From Micrococcales bacterium (GTDB lineage Bacteria > Actinomycetota > Actinomycetes > Actinomycetales > Microbacteriaceae), in contig CANLDE010000006.1 of assembly GCA_947489235.1 (NCBI GenBank), forward strand, positions 1 to 37,852: DNA of 37,852 nt, given 5' to 3'. A program made the position numbers and the translations under genes. Positions 21,574 to 30,815 of this stretch are shown here, piece by piece. A model generated the notes under the pieces. That model was not told where the DNA came from and searched no databases. It worked only from the letters and a program-made list of their open reading frames with translations. Position 1 is the stretch's first letter. The number at the start of each line of letters is the position of its first letter.

Positions 21574-23415
21574 CTAGGCAAGCATCTGGGTGGCTGCTAA
21601 TTCCTTATATAGGGGAGTAGAGCGCAGAAGCTGCTTATGAGTGCCAGCGCCAATAACCTTGCCACCATCAATAACAATGATCTGATCGCTATCGACAACA
21701 GTTGATAAACGGTGGGCGATAACAATCATGGTTCGATTCTTAGCCACAGCATCGATAGCCTCACGCATACGCTGCTCGTTTAGTCCATCAAGGCTTGAAG
21801 TTGATTCATCAAGCAACATAATTGGCGGAGCACTGAGCAGAGTTCTAGCAATAGCTAGGCGCTGACGCTCACCACCAGAGAGCATGATGCCCTGTTCACC
21901 AACCTCGGCATCTAAGCCGCGCTTATCTCTTTTTAGAACAGTGGTTAGGTTCACTTCACTTAGAACTCGCTTGAGATCTTTTTCTGTGGCATTCGGAGAA
22001 CCAATCAGCAGGTTCTCTCTAATGCTTCCAGCAAGAACTGGAGCATCCTGTTCAACATAACCAATCTGCGCTCGAAGATCTGATCGAAGCATTGAGTGCA
22101 CCGATTGACCATCAAGAAGGATTTCTCCTCCGGTTGGTTCATAGAATCTTTCCATCAAGCTGAAGATGGTTGACTTACCAGCACCTGATGGACCTACGAT
22201 GGCAACTCTTGAACCACGTTCAATCTTGAATGAAACACCTTTGAGTACTTCTTTCGGTTCACTCATGATTGGCTCAGCACCTTCAATAGGTTTGCCATTA
22301 GCGTCGAGGGCAACTTCAGCTCTTGCAGGATAGTTGAACTTGATCCTTCTAAATTCAATTGCTGTTGCGTTAATGGCCTTTCGTTTAGATATCTGAGCTC
22401 TCTCGGCATCGGTATCTTCAAGGGGGACATCCAGGATTTCTTGAATTCGAGCTAGAGCACCAAGAGCTGACTGGACTGACGAGTAGGCACTAAAGAACTG
22501 TCCAACTGGCCTAATCATTAGAAACATTAGGAGGATGAAAGTAATTAGGTTTGCCACCTGAGTTTCACCAGTTGCAACTCGGTAACCACCAACACCTAGA
22601 ACAACTATGAATGCTCCGTTGGCAGCTAAGCCACCGATAGGTGTGACCCAAGAGTTAATCTTGGCAATCTTTACACCCTGTTCAAATGCTTCCTGAGCAT
22701 CTTTACTTATCTGATCTGATTCTCTGTCTTCGGCACGGGCTGCTCGGATTGTTCGAACTGCTGATAACGCTCTTTCAACAGAAGCTGACATACGGCCAAC
22801 TCGGTCCTGAGCCTTAGTAGTGGCCGCCCTAATTCTTCTTGAAGTAATTCCGATTGCTGCTACGGCAACAGAAATCATAAGCAGCGTTAGAACAAGTAGT
22901 AGCCAGTCAATAAATGCCATGGCGATTACAGAACCTAAAAAGATGAGTGCTCCACCAGCTCCATCAACTAGACCTTGAGTTAGAGCTGCTCTTAGCAAGG
23001 TGGTATCTGAACCAACTCGCGATACTAGGTCTCCGGTTCTTCTGAGGTCATACTCAGCAATTGGCAGTCTAAGCAACCTGGTGGCTAGAGAGGTTCTAGC
23101 TGAAAGTACGACGCCTTCTCCTGCTTTGGCTAGGACCAGATACATCGCACCTGATAGCAATGCGCTAAGTAATGTGATGACTAAAAGTCCAATAGCCAAG
23201 GCAAGGACATCGTTACCTTCCTGGACTGTGCTGATGATTTGCCCAACTACAAGCGGCTGAGCTAGGTTCACAGCAGCACCAATAATACTAAAGACAACCG
23301 CTACTGTTAGCAGGCCTTTTTGTTGTTTCATATATGGCCAGAGTTGGCTGAACTTAGCCTTAGGTCCAGAATCTTTAGATCCTGAACCTTGAGTTCTTCT
23401 GCCTGTCATGCTCAT
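21574..23415 (-). CDS. ABC exporter, TMD-NBD fusion (canonical, likely homodimeric)
   Basis: IVGPSGAGKSTIFSL, LSGGERQRLAIARTLL, IMLLDESTSSLDG, IVIAHRLST; six-TM N-terminal domain. Confidence 0.93.
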   Translation of the reverse strand: MSMTGRRTQGSGSKDSGPKAKFSQLWPYMKQQKGLLTVAVVFSIIGAAVNLAQPLVVGQIISTVQEGNDVLALAIGLLVITLLSALLSGAMYLVLAKAGEGVVLSARTSLATRLLRLPIAEYDLRRTGDLVSRVGSDTTLLRAALTQGLVDGAGGALIFLGSVIAMAFIDWLLLVLTLLMISVAVAAIGITSRRIRAATTKAQDRVGRMSASVERALSAVRTIRAARAEDRESDQISKDAQEAFEQGVKIAKINSWVTPIGGLAANGAFIVVLGVGGYRVATGETQVANLITFILLMFLMIRPVGQFFSAYSSVQSALGALARIQEILDVPLEDTDAERAQISKRKAINATAIEFRRIKFNYPARAEVALDANGKPIEGAEPIMSEPKEVLKGVSFKIERGSRVAIVGPSGAGKSTIFSLMERFYEPTGGEILLDGQSVHSMLRSDLRAQIGYVEQDAPVLAGSIRENLLIGSPNATEKDLKRVLSEVNLTTVLKRDKRGLDAEVGEQGIMLSGGERQRLAIARTLLSAPPIMLLDESTSSLDGLNEQRMREAIDAVAKNRTMIVIAHRLSTVVDSDQIIVIDGGKVIGAGTHKQLLRSTPLYKELAATQMLA

Positions 23416-23426
23416 TATTTACTCTT

Positions 23427-24287
23427 TCATTTCACTAGGGAGGGATCCCCCAGTATTTCTTCGTTAAGTAAGAATCTAATTTCTTGTAGAGACAAAGCTT
23501 CTGTATAAGCAGTATTGCGGTAGAACTTGCTGAAGTCCACTTTTCTAAGGGCAGGTAGCACCCTTTCATCATGTAGCTTGAGAAACATCACAGTGCTATT
23601 AGGGATTCGCTCAAACTCAGTTCTGACTAGACCGCAACTAAAGCCAAAGACGGTTATTGCAACATCTGCTTCGGTAGGGGCCACTTTTGTAATTAGGCCA
23701 AGGTCTTGGACCTTGACTATTTCTCTCTCAACATCTTTGCGCTGCCATAGCTGGAAACAGGTTCGTAAGCTTGATTTCTGCCAAACCATTTCACCCAAAT
23801 CATCAACATAGTCAATGCTCAGATCCTGGTCGTGAATTAAATGAAAGTTGACATCCAATCTGTTCATCACAGACCACTTGCGCCAACTCCTCGGCACTAT
23901 AAAAGCTATAAAGTCACTATGCTCAGCAGCTTTATTGAAGAAAGGAATACTCAGTGAATTGTTTCTACCAAATGGAGGATTAGAAATGGTGATAGCCCCA
24001 GATATTCCGCTGAGATCAGCAACTAAGAAGTCGGCTAACAAAACTCCATCAGCCTTAGGCTCTATGTCAAAACTTATAACCTTGCTTGCACCTTGGAGTT
24101 TGGCTGCCTTTATGAATGCGCCGGTTCCTCCAGCAGGTTCAATAACTAGCCGGTTCTCAAACCCTCCAACTAGAGGGCTAATCTGCTTGGTTAAGCTCAA
24201 AGCAAGTTCAGCTGGGGTATAGAACTGCTCTTTACCGGTCACCCTGCGGTTACCTGGGCGTACCTTGTCGCTTAGGGCAGGGCTCAT
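23427..24287 (-). CDS. Putative SAM-dependent N6-adenine-type DNA methyltransferase (orphan)
   Basis: GKEQFYTPAELA, VIEPAGGTGAFI (motif I), ISNPPFGRNN (motif IV NPPF). ORF is listed to 24335; MSPALSDKV at 24287 is a plausible alternative start. Confidence 0.7.
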   Translation of the reverse strand: MSPALSDKVRPGNRRVTGKEQFYTPAELALSLTKQISPLVGGFENRLVIEPAGGTGAFIKAAKLQGASKVISFDIEPKADGVLLADFLVADLSGISGAITISNPPFGRNNSLSIPFFNKAAEHSDFIAFIVPRSWRKWSVMNRLDVNFHLIHDQDLSIDYVDDLGEMVWQKSSLRTCFQLWQRKDVEREIVKVQDLGLITKVAPTEADVAITVFGFSCGLVRTEFERIPNSTVMFLKLHDERVLPALRKVDFSKFYRNTAYTEALSLQEIRFLLNEEILGDPSLVK

Positions 24288-24366
24288 GTTCTCAAGGATA
24301 TCACCCTCAATGATTAGACTTGAAAGGTTGAACATCAGATTATTTCAAAGAAGAAAGACACTTATT

Positions 24367-25311
24367 TTGGCTAAAGATAGCAAAGCTCCAGAGACAATGA
24401 TCATTGCTAAGGGGCTAACCAAGGTTTATGGGGATTTCAAAGCTGTTGATGGAATTGATTTCACAGTCACTAGGGGAGAATCATTTGGATTACTAGGGCC
24501 TAACGGTGCCGGTAAATCAACAACTATGAAGATGATTGCTGCTACCAGCCAGCGAAGCGGTGGCGACCTGCTAATTCTTGGTAAAGACCCTAACGACCAG
24601 GGTCCTGAGATTAGAGCTCACCTAGGAGTAGTCCCTCAGCAAGACAATCTAGACCGTGAACTCAAGGTTTGGGAAAATCTGATGATCTATGGTCGCTACT
24701 TCGGGCTTAGCCGTAAGTGGTTGAAAGTTAAAATTGAAGAACTTCTAGATTTTGCTCAGCTTGCTGATAAGAGAAACAGCAAGACTGAAGAACTCTCGGG
24801 TGGAATGAAGCGAAGACTAACTATCGCTAGAGGTCTAGTTAATGAACCAGAGATATTGATGTTGGATGAACCAACCACAGGTCTTGACCCGCAGGCAAGA
24901 CATATTCTTTGGGACAGATTATTTAGGCTAAAAGAACAAGGTGTGACTCTAGTTATCACTACCCACTACATGGATGAAGCTGAACAGCTCTGTGACCGCA
25001 TTATGGTCATGGACAAGGGCAAGATTATGGCTGAGGGCTCTCCTGCAGAACTAATCAAGAACTATTCCTCAAAGGAAGTTCTTGAAGTTCGTTTTGGTAG
25101 CGATAACAATGCTCAGGTAGCCAAAGAACTTGAAGGTATTGGTGAAAGATTAGAAATCCTTCCTGACCGAATTCTTGTCTATGCAGAAGACGGTGAGCAG
25201 TGTCTAGAGCAAATCATAAAGAAAGGTCTTCACCCTGTAACCTCACTGGTTAGAAGATCTTCTCTGGAAGATGTGTTCCTTCGTTTGACCGGTAGGACCT
25301 TGGTCGACTAA
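24367..25311 (+). CDS. ABC-2 transporter ATPase, NodI/DrrA-like
   Basis: LTKVYGDFKAVDGIDF, GLLGPNGAGKSTTMKM, VVPQQDNLD, ELSGGMKRRLTIARGLV, MLDEPTTGLDPQARHILW, TTHYMDEAEQLCDR. Listed start 24265 would overlap the divergent gene; TTG 24367 or ATG 24397 is more plausible. Confidence 0.92.
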   Translation: MAKDSKAPETMIIAKGLTKVYGDFKAVDGIDFTVTRGESFGLLGPNGAGKSTTMKMIAATSQRSGGDLLILGKDPNDQGPEIRAHLGVVPQQDNLDRELKVWENLMIYGRYFGLSRKWLKVKIEELLDFAQLADKRNSKTEELSGGMKRRLTIARGLVNEPEILMLDEPTTGLDPQARHILWDRLFRLKEQGVTLVITTHYMDEAEQLCDRIMVMDKGKIMAEGSPAELIKNYSSKEVLEVRFGSDNNAQVAKELEGIGERLEILPDRILVYAEDGEQCLEQIIKKGLHPVTSLVRRSSLEDVFLRLTGRTLVD

Positions 25312-26168
25312 TGGCAATGGATGTTGAATCTAAAGTAAAGATGACCTGGACCGGGGCGGCAACGCTCGTTGACCCTAAAGTCAGCATGAAGCGTGGAGCG
25401 CTATACATAGCTGAGAACCGCTTATTGAACATGATGAAGTGGTGGAAGTCGATTATTGCTTTTGGTTTGGGAAACCCAACCCTGTATTTACTATCAATTG
25501 GTATTGGAGTTGGATCTCTGGTTGATTCTTCGCTAGGACCTAATGCCATTGATGGGGTTAGTTATCTAACCTTCCTAGCACCTGCACTATTGGCTACCGC
25601 CGGTATCCAAGGAGCTATGGATGAGGTAACTTGGCCTACGCTTCAAGGGTTCAACTGGGACAAAACATTTTTCTCCATGAACGCAACTGCCATTACAGGT
25701 AAGCAGATAGTCAATGGAATCTTGCTTGCAGCAATGGCAAGAGCTGTTTTGCAGGTATTCCTCTACGGACTATGTCTAATGGCATTCGGTGCTGTCACCT
25801 GGGCGACACTACCTATTCTTGTTCTAGTTTCAAGTACTGCAGGCCTTGGCTTTGCAGCTATCATGCTTGGGTTTGCTGGAACCATTAAGGAAGACGATGG
25901 AGTCTTTGCCTTGGTTGGCAGATTTATTGTTACTCCGATGTTTATGTTCTCTGGAACTTTCTACCCAATCACTTCAATGCCTTTGTATCTGCAGTGGATT
26001 GGCTGGATATCTCCACAGTGGCATGCCACCAATCTAGGTAGAGCCATGTCATATGGAATGCCGATTGAATCCTGGCTACTTATTCTGCACTGGGCGGTTA
26101 TGGCTTTGATGACTTTGTTTGGAATGCTCTGGGCACACCGAGTCTTTGAGGCGAGGTTAGCCAAATGA
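25311..26168 (+). CDS. ABC-2 type permease (NodJ-like), first
   Basis: TAATG coupled to the ATPase gene; six-TM-type hydrophobicity, FMFSGTFYPITSMPLYLQWIGWISPQWHATNLGRAM typical of ABC-2 permeases. Confidence 0.88.
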   Translation: MAMDVESKVKMTWTGAATLVDPKVSMKRGALYIAENRLLNMMKWWKSIIAFGLGNPTLYLLSIGIGVGSLVDSSLGPNAIDGVSYLTFLAPALLATAGIQGAMDEVTWPTLQGFNWDKTFFSMNATAITGKQIVNGILLAAMARAVLQVFLYGLCLMAFGAVTWATLPILVLVSSTAGLGFAAIMLGFAGTIKEDDGVFALVGRFIVTPMFMFSGTFYPITSMPLYLQWIGWISPQWHATNLGRAMSYGMPIESWLLILHWAVMALMTLFGMLWAHRVFEARLAK

Positions 26169-27010
26169 GTTCAGCGAGCATAAGACAAGAATCAGCAATA
26201 GAAATTGCTGAAAGCAGAAAAGGCAAACTAGGAGCAGGGGTTTACTCAGGTAGATCCAGAGTTGTTCTAGAACGCGGTTACTTTGCTTTGAAGTCATCAA
26301 CTTGGGCTGTTGTTGCCTCAGGTTTTGTTGAGCCACTTATTTATCTGGTTGCCTTTGGCTATGGGATTGGTCAGTTTATTGATGGTGTAGTTGATGGCAA
26401 TGGAAATCCTATTTCTTATGCACAGTTCATCGCTCCAGCTCTTCTAGCAACTAGTGCTATGAATGGCGCTATCTATGATTCGACCTGGAATGTATTTTTC
26501 AAGATGCACTTCGGCAGAATCTATAACGGAATGCTCTCAACATCTCTTGGCACACTAGATGTTGCTTTAGGTGAGATTAGTTGGGCTTTGCTTAGAGGCC
26601 TTGCCTATGCAATTGGTTTTATGGCTATTGTCACCCCGATGGGTCTAGTGCCATCATGGTGGGGATTACTAGCTATCCCGGCATCAGTGCTGGTAGCTTT
26701 TGGTTTTGCAGCCGTTGGTATGGGAATTACAAGTTATCTAAAGCATCGTCAGCAGATGCAATACATTCAACTGGTTATGTTGCCGATGTTCTTATTCTCT
26801 GGAACGTTCTTCCCACTAACTATTTACCCTGAGCCGATTCAATGGTTTATTCAAGCTTTGCCACTATGGCAAGCAATTGAATTGATCAGGGGTTTGACTC
26901 TAGGCATTTTGAATCTAGCCATGTTAGGCCATGTACTTTACTTCGTGGTAATGATAATCGGCGGGCTGTATTTCACAACCCGCCGACTAACAGCACTGTT
27001 CTTGCGCTAA
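26165..27010 (+). CDS. ABC-2 type permease (NodJ-like), second
   Basis: ATGA overlap with the previous gene; LFSGTFFPLTIYPEPIQWFIQALPLWQAIELIRGLTLG motif. Confidence 0.88.
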   Translation: MSSASIRQESAIEIAESRKGKLGAGVYSGRSRVVLERGYFALKSSTWAVVASGFVEPLIYLVAFGYGIGQFIDGVVDGNGNPISYAQFIAPALLATSAMNGAIYDSTWNVFFKMHFGRIYNGMLSTSLGTLDVALGEISWALLRGLAYAIGFMAIVTPMGLVPSWWGLLAIPASVLVAFGFAAVGMGITSYLKHRQQMQYIQLVMLPMFLFSGTFFPLTIYPEPIQWFIQALPLWQAIELIRGLTLGILNLAMLGHVLYFVVMIIGGLYFTTRRLTALFLR

Positions 27011-27013
27011 AAA

Positions 27014-27382
27014 CTATTCAGCTGCTCCGCCTACTACAGCAAGAACAATGTTCAATGTAGTTAGTAAGAAGATAACTGGCACAGCCCACTTAGGCGTTAC
27101 TTCCTTCTTTCGGTATGTGTAAGCAATGAAGAAAATTACAGTCAGTGAAATGGTCTTTAGAGAGATCACCACTGCATTGAGCTTTGCTGGATCTGTAACA
27201 CCTGCCATCACAAGGCCTGTGATTAGCATCGTGTAAGCACCGTGGAGGACACCGATGTTTACTTTCATTCCAGTCTTCATATCTTTCATAGAAGTGAAGA
27301 AGCCAGCTAGAAGGGCAGCGATACCTAGGATGTGTAGTACTAGAAATATGTGAATGATTAGTTCTCTTGTGGACTCTTCCAT
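27014..27382 (-). CDS. Small 4-TM integral membrane protein, probably last gene of the rib operon
   Basis: 122 aa with four hydrophobic segments; SD AAAGGAAAcaaATG; start only about 30 bp downstream of the ribH stop on the same strand. Confidence 0.75.
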   Translation of the reverse strand: MEESTRELIIHIFLVLHILGIAALLAGFFTSMKDMKTGMKVNIGVLHGAYTMLITGLVMAGVTDPAKLNAVVISLKTISLTVIFFIAYTYRKKEVTPKWAVPVIFLLTTLNIVLAVVGGAAE

Positions 27383-27412
27383 TTGTTTCCTTTTGTTGGA
27401 GGTGTTTCCACT

Positions 27413-27868
27413 CTAACGAAGTCGCGCCATCATAACTGCAGCCTCGACTGCCTCGGCACCCTTGTCTTCTTTACTATTCGGTAATCCGGCTCTATCTAGA
27501 GCCTGCTGAGCGTTATCAACAGTTAGTAAACCAAAGCCGATAGGAACTCCATAATCCAGCTGAACTTTGGTTAGACCATCTGTTGCAGCATTGCAAACAT
27601 ACTCAAAGTGAGGTGTCTCACCTTGGATAACAACACCCAGAGCGATAATCACATCGGCATCATCTTCAGCAGCCCATCTGGCAGCAAGTGGTAATTCGAA
27701 AGCTCCTGGCACTCTAACGATTGTGTAAACATCGTTACCAGCATTCTTTAGAGATCGTTCAGCTCCTGCAAGCAGAGCGTCTGTTATCTCGGTATGCCAG
27801 CTGGTAACCAGAATCGTTACTGCTAGATCAGATGCGTCTATTTCTAGTTTCGGTGCATGGCCTGCCAT
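27413..27868 (-). CDS. ribH: 6,7-dimethyl-8-ribityllumazine synthase
   Basis: VTSWHTEITDALLAGA, VRVPGAFELPLAAR, VIIALGVVIQGETPHFEYVCNAATDGL, PIGFGLLTVDNAQQALDRAG. Confidence 0.97.
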   Translation of the reverse strand: MAGHAPKLEIDASDLAVTILVTSWHTEITDALLAGAERSLKNAGNDVYTIVRVPGAFELPLAARWAAEDDADVIIALGVVIQGETPHFEYVCNAATDGLTKVQLDYGVPIGFGLLTVDNAQQALDRAGLPNSKEDKGAEAVEAAVMMARLR

Positions 27869-29115
27869 TACTTATCCATCTCTGCGATTATTTGTGGAAG
27901 ACGGTGACCCATCTTTGATCTCTTTGCTTCTAGGTAACCTAGGTTTTGGATAGCTTCTCCAACAATTACCGGAACATAAGAGTTCACCGGGATACCATCA
28001 TCGGTTAGGAAGTTAGCCTTGGCTGGATTGTTAGTCATCAGACGAACGCTCTTCACACCTAGTTCACGCAAGATAGATGATGCTGCGCCATATTCTCTAG
28101 CTTCGCTAGGAAGACCAAGGGCTAGGTTGGCTTCAACTGTGTCTAAGCCTTTTTCTTGCAGTGCATATGCCTTGAGCTTGTTCAGAAGTCCAATACCGCG
28201 ACCTTCTTGACCTCTTAGGTAAATAACAATTCCACCCTTAGGGTCAGCTTCAATCATGTCTAGTGCATATTGCAACTGAGGTCCACACTCACACTTGAGA
28301 GAACCAAAAGCCTCACCAGTAATACATTCTGAGTGCATACGAACTAGAACATCTTCACCGGTTGGGTTGCCCTTGATGATAGCGACGTGATCTGCACCAG
28401 TCTTGATGTCGTAGTATCCACGAACCTTGAAGTCACCGTGAATAGTTGGAATGTTTGCTTCTGCTTCAAATCTAATTCTGTTGTTATCACGGTTGACGTG
28501 AATGATGTTGTTAGAAGTGAGGTGCTCAACTAATTGGGCGATTGTCACAACAGGAAGATTCTCCGTTGCACCAAACTCAATGAGTTCAGGTAAGCGCATC
28601 ATGGAACCTGTTTTAGTAACCATCTCACCGATAATGGCAACCGGCTCTAGACCTGCAAGCTTTAGTAAATCAATTGCTGCTTCAGTGTGTCCAGCACGTC
28701 CGTGCACTCCCTCTGGGTGAGCACGAAGTGGAATGATGTGGCCTGGTCTAATAAATGATTCTGGACCAGAAGAGTTACTTGCCAAAGTTCTAGCAGTTAG
28801 AGCTCTATCACTAGCTGATACACCAGTTGATTCACGGGCAGCAGCATCTACGGTAATTGTGTAGTTAGTGCCATGAGGGTCTTGGTTATCGGTTGTCATA
28901 AGTGGAAGTTCAAGTTCGTTAGCCTTGCCATCTTCCATAGGTGCACATAGGAAACCAGTGGTGTGCTTGACTAGCCACGCCATCCACTCGGTGGTTGCGA
29001 ATTGAGCAGCGATGATGGCATCGCCTTCGTTCTCTCTGTTTTCATCGTCTGCTACTAGAACCGGCTTACCGTTTCGTAAAGCATCTAATGCTTGCTCGAT
29101 TGTTGATAGTGCCAT
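27868..29115 (-). CDS. ribBA: Bifunctional DHBP synthase/GTP cyclohydrolase II
   Basis: VADDENRENEGDAI, RPGHIIPLRAHPEGVHGRAGHTEAAIDL; MHSECITGEAFGSLKCECGPQL, YLRGQEGRGIGLLNKLKAYALQ. Confidence 0.97.
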   Translation of the reverse strand: MALSTIEQALDALRNGKPVLVADDENRENEGDAIIAAQFATTEWMAWLVKHTTGFLCAPMEDGKANELELPLMTTDNQDPHGTNYTITVDAAARESTGVSASDRALTARTLASNSSGPESFIRPGHIIPLRAHPEGVHGRAGHTEAAIDLLKLAGLEPVAIIGEMVTKTGSMMRLPELIEFGATENLPVVTIAQLVEHLTSNNIIHVNRDNNRIRFEAEANIPTIHGDFKVRGYYDIKTGADHVAIIKGNPTGEDVLVRMHSECITGEAFGSLKCECGPQLQYALDMIEADPKGGIVIYLRGQEGRGIGLLNKLKAYALQEKGLDTVEANLALGLPSEAREYGAASSILRELGVKSVRLMTNNPAKANFLTDDGIPVNSYVPVIVGEAIQNLGYLEAKRSKMGHRLPQIIAEMDK

Positions 29116-29711
29116 TAGTTACTTCTCATCTCTAGTAATCGTTCTATGTGCTTTGCCATTACATCAACTTCAACGTTGATCTTGTCACCAGGCTTCTTAT
29201 AGCCCAAGGTGGTAAGTTTTAGGGTTTCTGGGATAAGACTTAGTCCAACAAAGTCTTCACCCATTTCATTTACAGTTAGCGAAATACCGTCAAGGGTTAT
29301 TGAACCCTTTAGTACTACATATTTCATAAGTTCTTTAGGGACAGATATCCGAACCCAATCCCAGTTCTCACTAGGTTCACGAGATAGAAACTCGCCAACA
29401 CCATCAACATGTCCTTGAACATGGTGGCCACCAAATCTGGTCTGCATGGTCATTGCTCGCTCTAGGTTGATTGGATCGCCAACTTTCACTTGAGCCAAGC
29501 TAGTGAGCCTTAGGGTTTCATGCATAACATCAGCACAAAATGTACCGTTCTCAATCTCAACAGCTGTGAGGCAGGTTCCACTACAAGCAATAGAGTCACC
29601 ACGTTTGATATCACTTGTAACCAAAGGTCCTTTGATGGTCAACCTAATAGCATCAGGCTGATGTTCGATAGCAACTACTTCACCTAGTTCTTCAATGATT
29701 CCGGTAAACAT
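29115..29711 (-). CDS. ribE: Riboflavin synthase alpha subunit
   Basis: MFTGIIEELGEV, SIACSGTCLTAVE, NLERAM...GGHHVQGHVDGVG, GSITLDGISLTVNE. Annotated as ribC or ribE in different genomes. Confidence 0.96.
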   Translation of the reverse strand: MFTGIIEELGEVVAIEHQPDAIRLTIKGPLVTSDIKRGDSIACSGTCLTAVEIENGTFCADVMHETLRLTSLAQVKVGDPINLERAMTMQTRFGGHHVQGHVDGVGEFLSREPSENWDWVRISVPKELMKYVVLKGSITLDGISLTVNEMGEDFVGLSLIPETLKLTTLGYKKPGDKINVEVDVMAKHIERLLEMRSN

Positions 29712-30736
29712 TAGTTTCTCTCCTTCGGAATAGCTCTAATAAACAAATCAGGTCCTAGCTGCTTGACTTCAACAAACTCCAAGGTCAAGGCATCAGCCAT
29801 GGTGTTGATACCGATGTCAGTAACAGCAACGTTAGTTCCACCTGCTAATAGAGGTGCTTGATAAATCAAAATCTCATCGAATAGACCCTGCTTGATAAAT
29901 TCACTAGCAAGTTCTGCTCCACCTTCAACAAGAACATGGCGCATACCTCTATCCCAAAGCTGGGAGAGTACCTGGTTGATGTCATGGGTCTTTAGTTGAA
30001 CTGTTGGAGCTTCTTCATTGAAGACACGTAGATCTTGATCAAGTTCACTTGTACCAACAACAACGCGAAGAGGTTGGTGTTCGTATCTTGAACCATCAGG
30101 TTTTCTGGCAGTTAGATCAGGGTTGTCATATTTGACAGTTCCAGTGCCAACAAGGATTGCATCTAACTTAGATCTTCTAAGGTGAACATCTTCTCTAGAT
30201 ACTGAACCTGAAATCCATTTACTGGTCTTGTCAGTTGCCGCAGTTCTACCATCAAGAGTTTGAGCCCACTTCAAAGTTATATATGGACGCTGTTTCTTCA
30301 TTGCAGTTAGCCAAACAACTGATTGCTCAGCTGCTTCATTCTCAAGAACTCCCTGAATAACTTCAATACCAGCATCGCTAAGTGTCTTAGCTCCATTAGC
30401 TGACTCATGACCTGGGTCTTTGCTTGCATACACAACTCGAGAGAGGCCAGCTTCAATCAAAGCAACTGCACAAGGACCAGTTCTGCCAGTGTGATTACAA
30501 GGCTCAAGAGTCACAACAGCAGTTGATCCAGCAGGAACACCATTAGGTAATTTACTCAGTGCATCAACTTCAGCGTGGGCAGTGCCTGCACCTTTGTGCC
30601 AGCCTTCAGCAATAACATTCAAATCTTTATCAAGGATGATGGCTCCAACCTGAGGGTTAGCACCGTAGGCAGGTCCGAGTAGGGCAAGTTCAAGTGCCCG
30701 ATGCATCATCGGTTCAAACTGCCTAGTATCGGTCAT
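29711..30736 (-). CDS. ribD: Bifunctional riboflavin deaminase/reductase
   Basis: MMHRALELALLGPAYGANPQVGAII, GTAHAEVDAL, VTLEPCNHTGRTGPCAVALI; reductase domain ITLKWAQTLDGRTA, VEGGAEL. Start set at MTDTRQF (30736) with SD AAGGAAAGG; the listed 30808 start reads into the leader. Confidence 0.94.
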   Translation of the reverse strand: MTDTRQFEPMMHRALELALLGPAYGANPQVGAIILDKDLNVIAEGWHKGAGTAHAEVDALSKLPNGVPAGSTAVVTLEPCNHTGRTGPCAVALIEAGLSRVVYASKDPGHESANGAKTLSDAGIEVIQGVLENEAAEQSVVWLTAMKKQRPYITLKWAQTLDGRTAATDKTSKWISGSVSREDVHLRRSKLDAILVGTGTVKYDNPDLTARKPDGSRYEHQPLRVVVGTSELDQDLRVFNEEAPTVQLKTHDINQVLSQLWDRGMRHVLVEGGAELASEFIKQGLFDEILIYQAPLLAGGTNVAVTDIGINTMADALTLEFVEVKQLGPDLFIRAIPKERN

Positions 30737-30737
30737 C

Positions 30738-30763
30738 CCGAGCCTTTCCTTAAAGGACCTCGG
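30738..30763 (-). promoter_or_regulatory. Hairpin enclosing the ribD Shine-Dalgarno (candidate FMN riboswitch expression platform)
   Basis: Minus strand CCGAG-gTCCtttaaGGAaagg-CTCGG directly before GATG; the SD AAGGAAAGG lies inside the hairpin. Confidence 0.5.
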
Positions 30764-30815
30764 GGCAGGGTCGAATAGACGACCTAAGGTCAGGCCAAGA
30801 TAGGCCAAACCTTAT

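Noticed and set aside
24265-24366. N-terminal extension of the ABC ATPase from ATG 24265
   Set aside because: It overlaps the divergent methyltransferase 5' end and adds residues not typical of NodI/DrrA-like ATPases.
30736-30808. N-terminal extension of ribD from ATG 30808 (MAYLGLTLGRLFDPAPRSFKERLG)
   Set aside because: It reads the riboswitch expression platform; the conserved deaminase begins after MTDTRQF, which has a proper SD.
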